Assembly: GCA_900184925.1 (NCBI GenBank)
Contig: FXYJ02000004.1
Location: 1 to 64,000 of the forward strand
Direction of reading: 5' to 3'
Length of the DNA: 64,000 nucleotides
DNA from: Ruminococcaceae bacterium HV4-5-B5C
GTDB taxonomy: Bacteria; Bacillota; Clostridia; Oscillospirales; Acutalibacteraceae
Positions 26,555-36,570 of the stretch are shown here, piece after piece. Position 1 is the first letter of the stretch. Every line of letters begins with the position of its first letter. A model generated the notes under the pieces. It searched no databases. It was given only the letters and a program-made list of their open reading frames with translations, and had not been told where the DNA came from. The translations under genes were made by a program, and so were the position numbers.

Positions 26555-28513
26555 ATGGATTTTAAATTAGTATCAAAATACAATCCGGCGGGCGACCAGC
26601 CGAAGGCAATCGCTCAGCTGATCCAGGGAATCCGGGACGGCGACCGCGAGCAGACAATGCTTGGCGTGACCGGTTCCGGAAAGACATTCACCATGGCGAA
26701 TATTATCGCCGGGCTGAACCGGCCCACGCTTGTGCTGGCGCACAATAAGACGCTTGCCGCCCAGCTTTGCTCCGAGTTCCGGGAATTTTTCCCCGAGAAC
26801 GAGGTGGAATATTTCGTCAGCTATTACGACTATTATCAGCCGGAGGCGTATATTCCGACGACGGACACCTACATTGAAAAGGATTCCGCCATCAACGACG
26901 AGATCGACAAGCTGCGCCATTCCGCGACTTCGGCGCTTTCCGAGCGCCGCGACGTTATTATCGTAGCGAGCGTTTCGTGCATCTACAGCCTCGGCGACCC
27001 GATCGACTACCGAACGATGGTTATCAGCCTGCGCCCCGGAATGAAGAGAAACCGGGATGAACTCCTGAAAAAGCTGGTTGAGATCCAGTACGAGCGGAAC
27101 GACATCAACTTTGTCCGCAATAAATTCCGTGTGCGCGGGGACGTCGTTGAAATTTTCCCCGTTCAGTCCAGCGAGCATGCCGTGCGGGTCGAATTCTTCG
27201 GCGACGAGATCGACCGAATCCGCGAGATTGATCCTCTGACCGGAAAAGCTCTGGCCGACCTGAAACATGTTGCCATCTACCCGGCGTCGCATTATATCGT
27301 TCCGCGTGAAAAAATGGAAGCCGCCGTCCGGGTGATCGAAAAAGAAATGGAAGAACGCGTCGCCTGGTTCAAAAGCAACGGCAAGCTGATCGAGGCGCAG
27401 CGCATCGAAGAACGGACACGCTACGACATGGAGATGCTGCTTGAAGTCGGCTTCTGTAAAGGCATCGAGAATTATTCCCGCGTCCTCTCCGGCCGCGAGC
27501 CCGGCAGCTCTCCGTTTACGCTGCTTGACTATTTTCCGAAGGATTTTCTGCTGTTTGTGGACGAGTCCCACGTCACGCTTCCGCAGGTCCGTTCCATGTA
27601 TGCCGGGGACCGGGCGCGGAAGGATACGCTTGTGCAGTACGGGTTTCGGCTCCCTTCCGCATATGACAACCGGCCACTGAATTTTGACGAGTTTTACCGT
27701 CATATCAATCAGGCTGTTTTCGTGAGCGCAACGCCGGGAGACCTGGAACTTGAAAAATCGGCGCAGGTTGTCGAGCAGGTTATTCGCCCGACGGGCCTCG
27801 TCGACCCGGAGATTATCGTCAAGCCGACCGACGGCCAGATCGACGACCTGATTTCGGAAATCAACCTCCGTTCCGCGAAAAAGGAGCGCGTCCTTGTGAC
27901 GACGCTGACGAAGAAAATGGCGGAGGACCTCACTTCCTATCTGGAAGGCATGGGCATTCGTGTGCGATACATGCACTACGATATCGATACCGTCGAGCGC
28001 ATGGAAATCATCCGGGACCTGCGCCTCGGAAAATTCGATGTACTGGTCGGCATCAACCTGCTTCGCGAGGGACTTGACATTCCGGAGGTTTCGCTTGTCG
28101 CAATTCTCGACGCCGACAAGGAAGGATTTCTGCGCAGCCAACGCTCCCTGATTCAGACCATCGGGCGCGCGGCCCGCAACGCGGAAGGGCAGGTCATTAT
28201 GTATGCCGATTCCGTTACGCCGTCCATGGAGGCGGCAATCCGGGAGACGGAGCGGCGCCGCAGCCTTCAGATGGATTTCAACCGGGAACACGGCATTACC
28301 CCGCAGACCATCGTGAAACCCGTCGCGGACATCCTGCAGATTTCCACGCATCGCGAAGACGGCAGGAAAAAGAAAAACGGCAGGCTTGCGCCGGGTGAAA
28401 AACAGCGCATGATCGACCAGCTTACCCGGGAAATGAAGGATGCCGCAAAGCTTTTGGAATTCGAACACGCGGCGTATCTGCGTGATAAAATCAAGGAATT
28501 GGAAACACAGTAA
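26555..28513 (+). CDS. uvrB: excinuclease ABC subunit B
   Basis: The damage-verifying helicase subunit of nucleotide excision repair. The 652-residue protein has Walker A GVTGSGKT (37-44), the beta-hairpin [19 protein letters not shown], helicase motifs ([23 protein letters not shown]), and a C-terminal UVR domain that contacts UvrC. ATG at 26555 follows TTGGAG and gives the family-typical [17 protein letters not shown] longer frame runs back through radC but is not the gene. uvrA follows after 21 bases; uvrC is not here. Confidence 0.97.
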   Translation: MDFKLVSKYNPAGDQPKAIAQLIQGIRDGDREQTMLGVTGSGKTFTMANIIAGLNRPTLVLAHNKTLAAQLCSEFREFFPENEVEYFVSYYDYYQPEAYIPTTDTYIEKDSAINDEIDKLRHSATSALSERRDVIIVASVSCIYSLGDPIDYRTMVISLRPGMKRNRDELLKKLVEIQYERNDINFVRNKFRVRGDVVEIFPVQSSEHAVRVEFFGDEIDRIREIDPLTGKALADLKHVAIYPASHYIVPREKMEAAVRVIEKEMEERVAWFKSNGKLIEAQRIEERTRYDMEMLLEVGFCKGIENYSRVLSGREPGSSPFTLLDYFPKDFLLFVDESHVTLPQVRSMYAGDRARKDTLVQYGFRLPSAYDNRPLNFDEFYRHINQAVFVSATPGDLELEKSAQVVEQVIRPTGLVDPEIIVKPTDGQIDDLISEINLRSAKKERVLVTTLTKKMAEDLTSYLEGMGIRVRYMHYDIDTVERMEIIRDLRLGKFDVLVGINLLREGLDIPEVSLVAILDADKEGFLRSQRSLIQTIGRAARNAEGQVIMYADSVTPSMEAAIRETERRRSLQMDFNREHGITPQTIVKPVADILQISTHREDGRKKKNGRLAPGEKQRMIDQLTREMKDAAKLLEFEHAAYLRDKIKELETQ

Positions 28514-28534
28514 CGGGGCTGTACGGAGGACATT

Positions 28535-31357
28535 ATGTCAGCAAAGACTATTTTCATCAAGGGCGCCAGAGAACACAATCTAAAAAACATCGACATTGAA
28601 CTGCCTCGCGACAAGCTGATTGTCTTTACAGGACTTTCCGGTTCGGGAAAATCGTCGCTTGCGTTCGACACCATTTATGCGGAGGGGCAGCGCCGCTATG
28701 TGGAGTCGCTTTCCTCCTACGCGCGCCAGTTCCTCGGCCAGGTCGATAAGCCGGATGTCGATTACATCGACGGGTTGTCTCCGGCTATTTCCATCGACCA
28801 GAAGACGACGTCGAAAAATCCGCGTTCCACGGTCGGAACGGTCACGGAAATTTATGATTATCTTCGCCTTCTTTACGCACGGATCGGTATTCCGCACTGC
28901 CCGGTCTGCGGCAGGGAAATCCGGCAGCAGACGGTAGATCAGATTGTCGACCGGGTTCTTGCTCTGCCGGAAGATACGAAAATCATGGTTCTTTCCCCTG
29001 TTGTGAGGGCGCGCAAGGGGGAGCACGCCAAGGAACTCGACGCCGCGCGAAAAAGCGGCTTTGTGCGGGTGCGTGTCGACGGGGCTCTCTATGATCTCGC
29101 GGAGACCATTAAACTGGAAAAGAACACGAAGCACACGATCGAGATTGTCGTCGACCGCCTCGTGATTCATCCGGAAATCCGCTCCCGTCTTGCCGACTCC
29201 GTAGAGACAGCGTCGTCCCTTTCCGGCGGTCTGACCATCATCAGCGTCGTCGACGGAGAAGACCACCTCTTTTCGCAGAATTACGCCTGCCCGGAACACG
29301 GCGTCAGCGTGGAAGAGCTGACACCCCGTATGTTTTCGTTCAACAGTCCGTTTGGAGCATGCCCCAAATGCGCGGGTCTCGGCATTTTTATGAAGATTGA
29401 CCCGGACCGCATTCTGCCCGACAAGTCGCTTTCCATCAACGCCGGGGGCCTGAAAGCGAGCGGATGGGCGATGGAGGGCAACACCATTGCCGCCATGTAT
29501 CTCAACGCGCTCGCCAAAAAATACAAATTCTCACTGGACGCCCCGATTGAAAAACTTAAGCCGGAAGTAATTGACATTCTCCTCTATGGAACGAAGGGGG
29601 AGAAAATCAAGGTTGAGCGGGATAACGGCTTTGGTCACAGTACGTATGAGACGGAGTTTGAAGGAATTATCAACAACCTTGAGCGCCGTTTTCGCGACAC
29701 GCAGAGCAGTTGGATTCGGGAAGAGATTCAGAACTATATGAGCGCGATTCCGTGCGACGCCTGCCATGGAAAGCGGCTTTCGCCGGTCAGCCTCGCGGTG
29801 ACGGTCGGAGGTATCAATATCGCCCAGTTCTGCGAGATGTCGATTTCCGCTTCACTTGATTTTGTGGAGCATTTGAATTTGACGGATCGGGAAACGCAGA
29901 TCGCCCGTCTGATTCTCAAAGAGGTCAAGAGCAGACTCGGCTTCCTCAAAAACGTCGGTCTCGAATACCTGACTCTTTCCCGTTCCGCCGGGACGCTTTC
30001 CGGGGGGGAAAGTCAGCGCATCCGCCTTGCCACGCAGATCGGTTCCTCCCTGACCGGTGTGCTCTATATTCTCGACGAGCCGAGCATCGGTCTGCACCAG
30101 CGCGACAACGCGAAACTGCTTGATACGCTCAAGCATCTGCGTGACATCGGCAACACGGTAATCGTGGTTGAGCACGACGAAGAGACCATGCTGGCTTCCG
30201 ACCATATTGTGGATATCGGCCCGGGTGCGGGCGTTCACGGCGGTGAAGTTGTGTTCAGCGGCAAAGTGCGGGATATCGTAAACTGCGAGGCTTCCGTTAC
30301 GGGGCAGTACCTCAGCGGCAGAAAGAAAGTTGAAGTCCCCGAACGCCGTCGGAAGGGCAACGGAAAAAGCCTCCAAATCATCGGTGCCGCTCAGAATAAC
30401 CTGAAAAACATCGACGTTACGCTTCCGCTTGGCACGTTTGTCTGTGTCACCGGTGTTTCCGGTTCCGGCAAATCGTCGCTGATCAACGAGATTCTGTATA
30501 AGCATCTGGCGGCGGAACTCAACGGAGCCAAGGAACATCCGGGCGAGTTCAAAAAAATAACCGGCCTCTCCGCGCTGGATAAGGTAATTGCCATCGACCA
30601 GTCGCCGATCGGCCGCACTCCGCGTTCCAACCCGGCCACATACACGGGCGTTTTCAACGATATCCGCGCCCTGTTTGCCGCTACGCAGGATGCAAAACTG
30701 CGGGGCTACACGGCAGGACGCTTTTCGTTCAACGTGAAGGGTGGGCGCTGCGAAGCCTGCGAAGGGGACGGCATCATCAAGATTGAGATGAACTTTCTTC
30801 CTGATGTTTACGTTCCCTGCGAGGTCTGCAAAGGCAAGCGCTATAACAGGGAAACGCTTGAAATCAGGTATAAGGGAAAAAATATTTACGATGTGCTCGA
30901 GATGACGGTGGAAGAAGGTCTGGCGTTTTTCACCAACGTTCCGCGCATCGCCCGTAGGCTCCAGACGCTGCAGGACGTCGGGCTCGGGTATATTAAGATC
31001 GGCCAGCCCGCCACGACGCTTTCGGGCGGCGAGGCCCAGCGTGTGAAGCTTGCGTCGGAGCTTGGGAAACGCTCCACGGGCCGTACCATTTATATTCTCG
31101 ACGAACCGACGACCGGTCTTCACATCGCGGATGTCCACAAACTCATCGATGTGCTTCAGAAGCTGGTGGACGGCGGCAATACGGTCGTCGTGATCGAGCA
31201 CAATCTCGACCTCATCAAAACGGCGGATTACCTGATCGATCTTGGACCGGAGGGCGGGAATGCCGGAGGACAAATCGTCGCCTGCGGCACGCCGGAGCAG
31301 GTGGCTGAGGTCCCGGAGTCCTACACGGGGCAGTACCTGAAGAAAATACTCAAATAG
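28535..31357 (+). CDS. uvrA: excinuclease ABC subunit A
   Basis: The damage-sensing ABC ATPase of nucleotide excision repair. The 940-residue protein has two ABC modules with Walker A GLSGSGKS (33-40) and GVSGSGKS (640-647), two LSGGE signatures, and zinc modules with CPVCG near 128 and CEACEG...CEVCKG near 750. Length is the family norm. ACGGAGGAC precedes the ATG. It forms an operon with radC-uvrB and is followed by two terminator-like hairpins. Confidence 0.98.
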   Translation: MSAKTIFIKGAREHNLKNIDIELPRDKLIVFTGLSGSGKSSLAFDTIYAEGQRRYVESLSSYARQFLGQVDKPDVDYIDGLSPAISIDQKTTSKNPRSTVGTVTEIYDYLRLLYARIGIPHCPVCGREIRQQTVDQIVDRVLALPEDTKIMVLSPVVRARKGEHAKELDAARKSGFVRVRVDGALYDLAETIKLEKNTKHTIEIVVDRLVIHPEIRSRLADSVETASSLSGGLTIISVVDGEDHLFSQNYACPEHGVSVEELTPRMFSFNSPFGACPKCAGLGIFMKIDPDRILPDKSLSINAGGLKASGWAMEGNTIAAMYLNALAKKYKFSLDAPIEKLKPEVIDILLYGTKGEKIKVERDNGFGHSTYETEFEGIINNLERRFRDTQSSWIREEIQNYMSAIPCDACHGKRLSPVSLAVTVGGINIAQFCEMSISASLDFVEHLNLTDRETQIARLILKEVKSRLGFLKNVGLEYLTLSRSAGTLSGGESQRIRLATQIGSSLTGVLYILDEPSIGLHQRDNAKLLDTLKHLRDIGNTVIVVEHDEETMLASDHIVDIGPGAGVHGGEVVFSGKVRDIVNCEASVTGQYLSGRKKVEVPERRRKGNGKSLQIIGAAQNNLKNIDVTLPLGTFVCVTGVSGSGKSSLINEILYKHLAAELNGAKEHPGEFKKITGLSALDKVIAIDQSPIGRTPRSNPATYTGVFNDIRALFAATQDAKLRGYTAGRFSFNVKGGRCEACEGDGIIKIEMNFLPDVYVPCEVCKGKRYNRETLEIRYKGKNIYDVLEMTVEEGLAFFTNVPRIARRLQTLQDVGLGYIKIGQPATTLSGGEAQRVKLASELGKRSTGRTIYILDEPTTGLHIADVHKLIDVLQKLVDGGNTVVVIEHNLDLIKTADYLIDLGPEGGNAGGQIVACGTPEQVAEVPESYTGQYLKKILK

Positions 31358-31364
31358 AGGAATG

Positions 31365-31400
31365 ACGCATCGGAGATGAAAAATTTTCCGGTGCGTTTTT
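31365..31400 (+). terminator. intrinsic terminator after uvrA
   Basis: 10-bp stem ACGCATCGGA / TCCGGTGCGT with one wobble pair and a 12-base loop, ending in TTTTT. Confidence 0.8.
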
Positions 31401-31412
31401 GCGTTTCGGCAG

Positions 31413-31445
31413 AAAGCGGACCGACGGAATCGGCCCGCTTTTTTC
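31413..31445 (+). terminator. second hairpin terminator after uvrA
   Basis: Stem AAAGCGG-A-CCGA / TCGG-C-CCGCTTT with one internal mismatch and a CGGAA loop, followed by TTTTCT. Together with the first hairpin it separates uvrA from the spoIIIA operon. Confidence 0.65.
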
Positions 31446-31524
31446 TGTGCGGGATTGTCCCAAATTCAGGTTCTAACCCGGCGGCTTTGTCCATAAGAAT
31501 GATGTGAAGGGAGAGGACAAGGCA

Positions 31525-32544
31525 ATGAAGGAATCCGCGGAAAAAAGTTTTGACACAGCGGCCTCCGGCGTATGCGAGAGCATTGCCAGGCATCTTCGAG
31601 CGCTTCCGCCGGAAGTGAAAGACCGCGTTCAGGAGATCCGCCTCCGCGTCGACAGACCCGTTACGGTCTGCTGCCCGGAGGGAATTTACTTTCTGAAAAA
31701 CGGAGGAGGCGTCGCATGCGCCGCCGGGCAGGGCTGTGTGATTACAGGGAAAGGCGAGATGGAAGAAACGTTCCGCATTCTTTGCGGAAATTCCGTATAC
31801 AGTCACGACACTGAAATCCGCAGAGGCTATATTACACTGCGCGGAGGGCATCGGGCTGGAATCTGCGGCACGTCGGTTTTTCAAAACGGTTCCGTTTCCG
31901 GTCTGCGCGATGTTTCGTCCGTCAATATCCGCGTTGCACGGGAAGTTCCGGGCTGTGCCGACGGTGTTCTCGGGCGGATACGGAATTTTCCGGACAGCGG
32001 GCTCCTGCTTGCCGGGCCTCCGTCAAGCGGGAAAACAACCATTCTCAGGGATATTGCAAGGCAAATATCCAGCGGAATCTGTGGGAATATCCGAAAGGTC
32101 GCAATCGTCGACGAACGCGGGGAGATTGCGGGGACGTACCGGGGTGTTCCGCAGAACGATGTGGGACTGTGCTGTGACGTGCTTGACTGCTGCCCAAAGT
32201 CCGAGGGAATTCTCATGGCGGTGCGAACTCTTTCGCCTCAGTATATCATCTGCGATGAAATCGGCTCGGAAGAAGAAGTGCAGGCGGTAGAACAGAGCCT
32301 TAACGCCGGAGTTATCGTCATTGCAAGCATTCATGCGGGGAGTGTGGAGGAACTGGGACGGCGCAGACAGGCTGTTTCCCTGCTTCGGTCGGGCGCGTTT
32401 GCAAATGTCGTTTTTCTTCGGGGGTCTCAAAAGCCCGGTGATATTTCACAGATCTGCAAAGCGGGTGATTTGCTTCATGAAGCTGATGGGAGCGCTGCTG
32501 CTGATTGCCGCGGGGTTTCTCGCGGGATATATGGAATCGCATAA
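31525..32544 (+). CDS. spoIIIAA: stage III sporulation protein AA (ATPase)
   Basis: The cytoplasmic mother-cell ATPase of the SpoIIIA-SpoIIQ channel, related to secretion ATPases. The 339-residue protein shows Walker A AGPPSSGKTT (163-172), VDERGEIAG, CDEIG (Walker B region) and IASIHAGS. ATG at 31525 was preferred over GTG at 31504, which has no site. Its 3' end overlaps spoIIIAB by 68 bases. I found no convincing sigma-E promoter; CATAAGAAT at 31492-31500 is only a partial -10 match without a -35. Confidence 0.95.
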   Translation: MKESAEKSFDTAASGVCESIARHLRALPPEVKDRVQEIRLRVDRPVTVCCPEGIYFLKNGGGVACAAGQGCVITGKGEMEETFRILCGNSVYSHDTEIRRGYITLRGGHRAGICGTSVFQNGSVSGLRDVSSVNIRVAREVPGCADGVLGRIRNFPDSGLLLAGPPSSGKTTILRDIARQISSGICGNIRKVAIVDERGEIAGTYRGVPQNDVGLCCDVLDCCPKSEGILMAVRTLSPQYIICDEIGSEEEVQAVEQSLNAGVIVIASIHAGSVEELGRRRQAVSLLRSGAFANVVFLRGSQKPGDISQICKAGDLLHEADGSAAADCRGVSRGIYGIA

Positions 32545-32968
32545 GCTCACCGTGCGCGTCGAAAAGCTGGAGGCGTTCCTGAGGTTCCTTTCGTCGTCGC
32601 GCGCCGAAATCCGCTATTCCTCCATGCCGGTGGAGACCATCCTGAAGACACATGGGGAGGGAATTGCCTTTTTCTCCCGTCTGCAGGGGGCCGGCGGGAG
32701 CGGAAACTGGATGGAAACATGGAAGAAGGCGGTCTCGGAGCACGCCGGAAGCGAGGGCTTTTCACGGAAGGATCTCGATTTGCTGCAGGGCTTCGGAACC
32801 GGTTTCGGCTCAAGCGACACAGAAAGTCAGGTCGCGCATTTCAGCCTGTATGAAACTCTCACCGCCTCGGCGGTTAACGAAGCAAGAGCGGAGCGGGACA
32901 GAAAATCAAAACTATATCTGATGCTGGGCATATTCGGTGGAATCGCCGCCGCAATCCTGCTCTGCTGA
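32477..32968 (+). CDS. spoIIIAB: stage III sporulation protein AB
   Basis: A membrane-anchored component of the SpoIIIA complex, resembling the GspF-type platform. The 163-residue protein has an N-terminal helix (about 3-17, MGALLLIAAGFLAG), a helical body with EAFLRFLSSSRAEIRYSSMP-type content, and a C-terminal hydrophobic helix (about 148-162). ATG at 32477 is 8 bases after GGGTGA. It starts inside spoIIIAA, in another frame. Length is close to that of known SpoIIIAB. Confidence 0.92.
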   Translation: MKLMGALLLIAAGFLAGYMESHKLTVRVEKLEAFLRFLSSSRAEIRYSSMPVETILKTHGEGIAFFSRLQGAGGSGNWMETWKKAVSEHAGSEGFSRKDLDLLQGFGTGFGSSDTESQVAHFSLYETLTASAVNEARAERDRKSKLYLMLGIFGGIAAAILLC

Positions 32969-32985
32969 AAACGGAGGAATCGCAA

Positions 32986-33180
32986 ATGGACGTGGACCTG
33001 ATTTTCAAAATTGCGGCCATCGGAATTATCGTTGCGGTCCTGAACCAGCTTTTGATCCGTTCGGGCCGTGAAGAGCAGGCGCTGATGACAACTCTTGCGG
33101 GGCTAATTGTCGTGCTGATGATGCTGGTACAGCAGATCAGCCTCCTGTTCAAGACAATCAAATCCGTTTTCGGGCTGTAG
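32986..33180 (+). CDS. spoIIIAC: stage III sporulation protein AC
   Basis: A 64-residue two-helix membrane protein of the channel complex. Hydrophobic stretches cover about 4-24 and 34-57, with the conserved short loop RSGREEQAL between. ACGGAGGAA precedes the ATG. It is the expected third gene and is followed by spoIIIAD after 4 bases. Confidence 0.95.
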   Translation: MDVDLIFKIAAIGIIVAVLNQLLIRSGREEQALMTTLAGLIVVLMMLVQQISLLFKTIKSVFGL

Positions 33181-33184
33181 CGAG

Positions 33185-33574
33185 ATGAATGTCGTCGGAA
33201 TTGCCGCCATTGCAGTCCTGGCCGCCGTCATCGCCGCCATGCTGCGAAGGTATCATCAGGAATATGCCGTTTTCCTCAGCATTGCGGCGGGTGTTGTAAT
33301 TCTGTTCGCCGTTTTTTCCGGCGTAGCTCCGGCCGTCAGCCGCATCGGCACCCTGCTTTCTTCCTCCGGACTTTCCGCCGATTATGCGGTGATTCTTCTC
33401 AAGACGCTCGGCATCTGTTTCCTCGCACAGTTTGCCTCAGACGCATGCCGGGATGCGGGGGAAAGCGCCCTTGCTTCCAATGTGGAGCTGGCGGGAAAAA
33501 TTGCGGTTGTGGTGCTGTCGCTGCCTCTCTTTGAAAAAATCGTGCAGACGGCGGCCCAATTAACCGGAGGATAG
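33185..33574 (+). CDS. spoIIIAD: stage III sporulation protein AD
   Basis: A 129-residue integral membrane protein with about four helices, paralogous in its parts to SpoIIIAC. The ILLKTLGICFLAQFASDACRD segment, split over the third helix and loop (about 70-90), and the AGESALASNVELAGK region match the family. The ribosome binding site is weak (TAGCGAG), so translation is probably coupled to spoIIIAC. Confidence 0.95.
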   Translation: MNVVGIAAIAVLAAVIAAMLRRYHQEYAVFLSIAAGVVILFAVFSGVAPAVSRIGTLLSSSGLSADYAVILLKTLGICFLAQFASDACRDAGESALASNVELAGKIAVVVLSLPLFEKIVQTAAQLTGG

Positions 33575-33591
33575 AAAAGGACGGGAAAAGA

Positions 33592-34749
33592 ATGAAGAAA
33601 AAAGCGATCTGCCTGATTCTGGCTTTTGCCGCAGCGTTTTTTCTCCGTGTACCGGCCTTTGCCGACACGGCGTCTTCTTCGCAGGATTTCAGCCGGTACT
33701 ATCAGCAACAGGCGGAGCAGAGCGGGGCAGACCAGCTTCAGGACAAACTTCCGGAGGATACGCGCAAAATTCTGGAGGGGCTTGGGATCGACGGGGCAAA
33801 CTGGAGCTCCATTGCTTCCGTGACACCACAGAATTACTTTCAGAAGATTCTGTCGGTCTTTACCGGAAAGGCCGTCAATCCCCTGCGCGTTCTTGGGTCG
33901 ATCATCGCCGTCGTTATGATCTGTGCCCTGTTGAACGGGCTTAAGCTTTCCTTCGGCGAAAAGACAATGAGCGGGGTCATCGGGATGGTCGGTACGCTCT
34001 GCGTCTGCGTCCTCATTGTACAGCCGATTGTTTCCTGTATCTCGGATGCGGCCGACGTGCTGAAAGTGGCCTCCGGTTTTCTCCTTGCCTGCATTCCCGT
34101 TATGGTGGCCGTCATGGCCGCGGCAGGGCAGGCGGTTTCCGCAGGTTCCTACCATCTTTTGATGATGGCCGTCGGCAACATAATCTCAATCTTCGCCACA
34201 ACGGTTCTGGTGCCGATGATGAACCTCTTTCTTGCTCTCTCCGTCGTATCGTCCGTTTCACCGGGCATTAACCTGAACGGGCTCTGCAACGTTCTTAACA
34301 AGACAGTAAAATGGATCATGGGCCTCGGGATGACGTTGTTTACGGGCCTTGTCACCATGCATTCGCTGGTAGCGGCTTCGGAGGACAACACGGCGGCACG
34401 GGCGGCAAAATTTATCGTTGGCACTTTCGTGCCGGTTGTCGGCAATGCGCTCGGTGAAGCGTTCAACACTGTGACGAGCTGCGTCAAAATGCTGAAGTCC
34501 GGCATCGGTGCGTTTGCTCTTCTGGCCGGGCTGATCGTTTTTCTTCCGGTCATCGCCGAGTGCGTGCTTTGGTATCTGACACTGCTGCTCTGTTCCGGAA
34601 TCAGCCAGATCTTTGAGCTGGACGGCATCACCGGACTTCTCAAGGCTTCGGCCGATGTCGTTTCAACTATGCTCGCGGTTCTCTTTTGCTGCATGACCGT
34701 GCTGATTATTTCCACGGTCGTGATGATCCTGATCGGAGGCATGACATGA
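33592..34749 (+). CDS. spoIIIAE: stage III sporulation protein AE
   Basis: The polytopic membrane protein of the SpoIIIA complex. The 385-residue protein begins with a signal peptide (KKKAICLILAFAAAFFLRVPAFA, residues 2-24, with an AFA cleavage site), then a short extracytoplasmic part, then about six to eight membrane helices from residue 90 onwards. The SVVSSVSPGINLNGLCN region is typical of the family. The stop overlaps the spoIIIAF start (ATGA). Confidence 0.95.
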   Translation: MKKKAICLILAFAAAFFLRVPAFADTASSSQDFSRYYQQQAEQSGADQLQDKLPEDTRKILEGLGIDGANWSSIASVTPQNYFQKILSVFTGKAVNPLRVLGSIIAVVMICALLNGLKLSFGEKTMSGVIGMVGTLCVCVLIVQPIVSCISDAADVLKVASGFLLACIPVMVAVMAAAGQAVSAGSYHLLMMAVGNIISIFATTVLVPMMNLFLALSVVSSVSPGINLNGLCNVLNKTVKWIMGLGMTLFTGLVTMHSLVAASEDNTAARAAKFIVGTFVPVVGNALGEAFNTVTSCVKMLKSGIGAFALLAGLIVFLPVIAECVLWYLTLLLCSGISQIFELDGITGLLKASADVVSTMLAVLFCCMTVLIISTVVMILIGGMT

Positions 34750-35228
34750 AGGAGATTCAGCAGTGGACGGCGGTAATCTGTCTTGCAGCGCTGACGGCGT
34801 CGCTTGCCCAGAGTATTCTTCCGTCCGGCTCCATGGAACGGATTGGGAAGTTTGTCGTCGGTGCATTTATTCTTTGTGTGATGATTGCACCCATCGCGAA
34901 GTTTGCCCCTCAGCTCCGCCTGAGTCTCGGCAGCGGGTCAGGAACGGCAGATATGAGCAATGCACAGCTTCAGAAGACTGTGAACAGCCAGATCGGGGAG
35001 GAAGCCCAAAAAAGCGTAACAAATCTTGTTACGGCCGAACTGGCCAGAATACAGATAAAATGCAAAAATGTTTCCGTCGATATGGATACAAAAGAGGACG
35101 GCCGCATATCAATTACTAAATTAATTGTTACCCTTGAGAAGAAAGATGCCGCAAGGGCAGGAATGGTGCAGGATGATCTGGAAAAAGAACTGGGACTGCA
35201 AACGGAGGTCTTGACCGATGGGGGCTGA
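34746..35228 (+). CDS. spoIIIAF: stage III sporulation protein AF
   Basis: A 160-residue protein with two N-terminal membrane helices (about 7-23 and 31-51) and a soluble domain to the C-terminus that resembles ring-building folds of secretion systems. ATG at 34746 overlaps the spoIIIAE stop by 4 bases. Its 3' end overlaps spoIIIAG by 11 bases and carries that gene's GGAGG site. Confidence 0.92.
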   Translation: MKEIQQWTAVICLAALTASLAQSILPSGSMERIGKFVVGAFILCVMIAPIAKFAPQLRLSLGSGSGTADMSNAQLQKTVNSQIGEEAQKSVTNLVTAELARIQIKCKNVSVDMDTKEDGRISITKLIVTLEKKDAARAGMVQDDLEKELGLQTEVLTDGG

Positions 35229-35817
35229 ACCGGAAAAGAACCGGAAAAAAGAGAGCATGTTTCAGCGCCTTGCCGAAAACGATACCTACCGCAAGGTAGT
35301 GGTTGGGGCGGGCATACTGGGGATTCTTCTCATTGTAATATCCGGAAGCTTCAAAAGCTGCAGCACACAACCTTCCGCGGCGGCTTCGTCTTCTGCTCCG
35401 GAGACGGTCATTTCCGCGGAAGAATGCGAAAAGCAGCTGGAAGACAAACTGACCGGAATTATTTCCCAGATTAACGGCGCAGGAAATGTTCGCGTTATGG
35501 TTACTCTCGAGCAGACGACACAAGACGTTTACGCGGCCCAGGAGAAATCGAACGACGAGGAAACGAACGACGGTCCGGAAAGCGGCACAGGCAAGCAGGA
35601 GAAAAGCAACAGCAACGAGACGAACTATCTTGTGGTCAAAGATGAAAACGGCACCGAAAGAGCGGTCCGTGTAACGGAGATACAGCCGCTCGTCAAAGGC
35701 GTGGTTGTAGTCTGCGACGGCGGCGGCGACCCGAAAGTGCAGCAGGATATCACAACTGCCGTGATGACGGCTATGAACATCACTTCCGTACGTGTCTGCG
35801 TGATAAAAGCAAAATAA
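35218..35817 (+). CDS. spoIIIAG: stage III sporulation protein AG
   Basis: The ring-forming component of the channel in the intermembrane space. The 199-residue protein has one membrane helix (about 26-44), a Ser/Ala linker, and a ring-building domain starting EKQLEDKLTGIISQINGAG and ending VTAMNITSVRVCVIKAK. An insertion rich in Glu, Asn, Ser and Lys (about 105-140) interrupts the domain, as in other SpoIIIAG proteins. ATG at 35218 is 9 bases after GGAGG. Confidence 0.95.
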   Translation: MGAEPEKNRKKESMFQRLAENDTYRKVVVGAGILGILLIVISGSFKSCSTQPSAAASSSAPETVISAEECEKQLEDKLTGIISQINGAGNVRVMVTLEQTTQDVYAAQEKSNDEETNDGPESGTGKQEKSNSNETNYLVVKDENGTERAVRVTEIQPLVKGVVVVCDGGGDPKVQQDITTAVMTAMNITSVRVCVIKAK

Positions 35818-35838
35818 TGAAGCAGGGGGAATCAAATT

Positions 35839-36450
35839 ATGGCTATGGGCAAACGGCAGCTCGTGCTAGCGGCGCTCGTCGTTGCACTGGGCGCGGCCGT
35901 ATATCTCAACGTGGTGCTTTCGGGCAACAATGTGCCTCTCAAGGCAACACAGGCGGTCGCATCGGATGCCGGCCGTCAGTATGGTCAGACGCTTGCGGTT
36001 AACGGCAGCGCGGTTTCAGGCTCTTCCGCCAAAGGCAAATCAGCGGCATCCGGGTCTTCCAAGACGGATTCCGCAGCAAAGACGACCGCTGCATCCGCTT
36101 CGGACGATTACTTCAATCAGGTGGCTCTGACCCGCCAGAAGACACAGGATGAGGCAAAGGAAACATTTGAGAAGATTCTTACCGATACCTCGAAGGACAC
36201 CGCGGCTCATAAAGAGGCTGTCGACAAGGCCGCCGTTTTGACGGAACAGATTGTGAAGCAGGCAAACATCGAAACACTCATCAAGGCGAAGGGTTATTCA
36301 GACTGTGTGGTGACGCTCGGCGACAGTCAGTGCAGCGTGGTGGTCAAAACAAAGGCAAACGACCAGAACGACGCCGTTGTGATTCAGGATATCGTCGCGG
36401 GGCAGACAGGGCTTTCCTTTGATAAAATTCAGATTATTGAGCGCACCTAG
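35839..36450 (+). CDS. spoIIIAH: stage III sporulation protein AH
   Basis: The mother-cell partner of SpoIIQ, with a YscJ/FliF-like ring domain. The 203-residue protein has an N-terminal helix (about 6-28), a low-complexity Ser/Ala/Lys linker (50-90), then FNQVALTRQKTQDEAKE and a C-terminal beta/alpha domain ending LSFDKIQIIERT. It closes the operon; spoIIQ is not in the window. AGCAGGGGG precedes the ATG. Confidence 0.93.
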   Translation: MAMGKRQLVLAALVVALGAAVYLNVVLSGNNVPLKATQAVASDAGRQYGQTLAVNGSAVSGSSAKGKSAASGSSKTDSAAKTTAASASDDYFNQVALTRQKTQDEAKETFEKILTDTSKDTAAHKEAVDKAAVLTEQIVKQANIETLIKAKGYSDCVVTLGDSQCSVVVKTKANDQNDAVVIQDIVAGQTGLSFDKIQIIERT

Positions 36451-36478
36451 TTGTCAACAGGGCGAAATGTGGTATAAT
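36451..36478 (+). promoter_or_regulatory. promoter upstream of nusB, with inverted repeat over the -10
   Basis: TTGTCA at 36451-36456, a 16-base spacer, TATAAT at 36473-36478 with an extended TG at 36470-36471. The -10 sits within an inverted repeat GTGGT-ATAATA-ACCAC (36469-36484). It begins directly after the spoIIIAH stop and lies before the terminator at 36516. Confidence 0.75.
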
Positions 36479-36515
36479 AACCACGTGGAAGTTTGAAAAT
36501 TTACGGCATATTCTG

Positions 36516-36547
36516 GAACCCTCCACAACCGGAGGGTTCTTTTTATT
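36516..36547 (+). terminator. intrinsic terminator / possible attenuator in the nusB leader
   Basis: Perfect 9-bp stem GAACCCTCC / GGAGGGTTC with a 6-base loop, then TTTTTATT. It can end the spoIIIA operon, but it also lies between the nusB promoter and the nusB start at 36571. Confidence 0.88.
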
Positions 36548-36570
36548 CGGGAGAAAAATCGGAGGAAGCT

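Noticed and set aside
26573..28468. 631-codon minus-strand open frame opposite uvrB
   Set aside because: It is an antisense shadow of a high-GC gene; the plus strand encodes an unmistakable UvrB.
31470..31505. Sigma-E promoter for spoIIIA
   Set aside because: CATAAGAAT resembles the -10 only in part and no -35 is found at the right distance.
36493..36570. N-terminal extension of NusB starting at TTG 36493
   Set aside because: The frame is open through the leader terminator but lacks a ribosome binding site, whereas ATG 36571 has a strong one and gives the normal NusB length.
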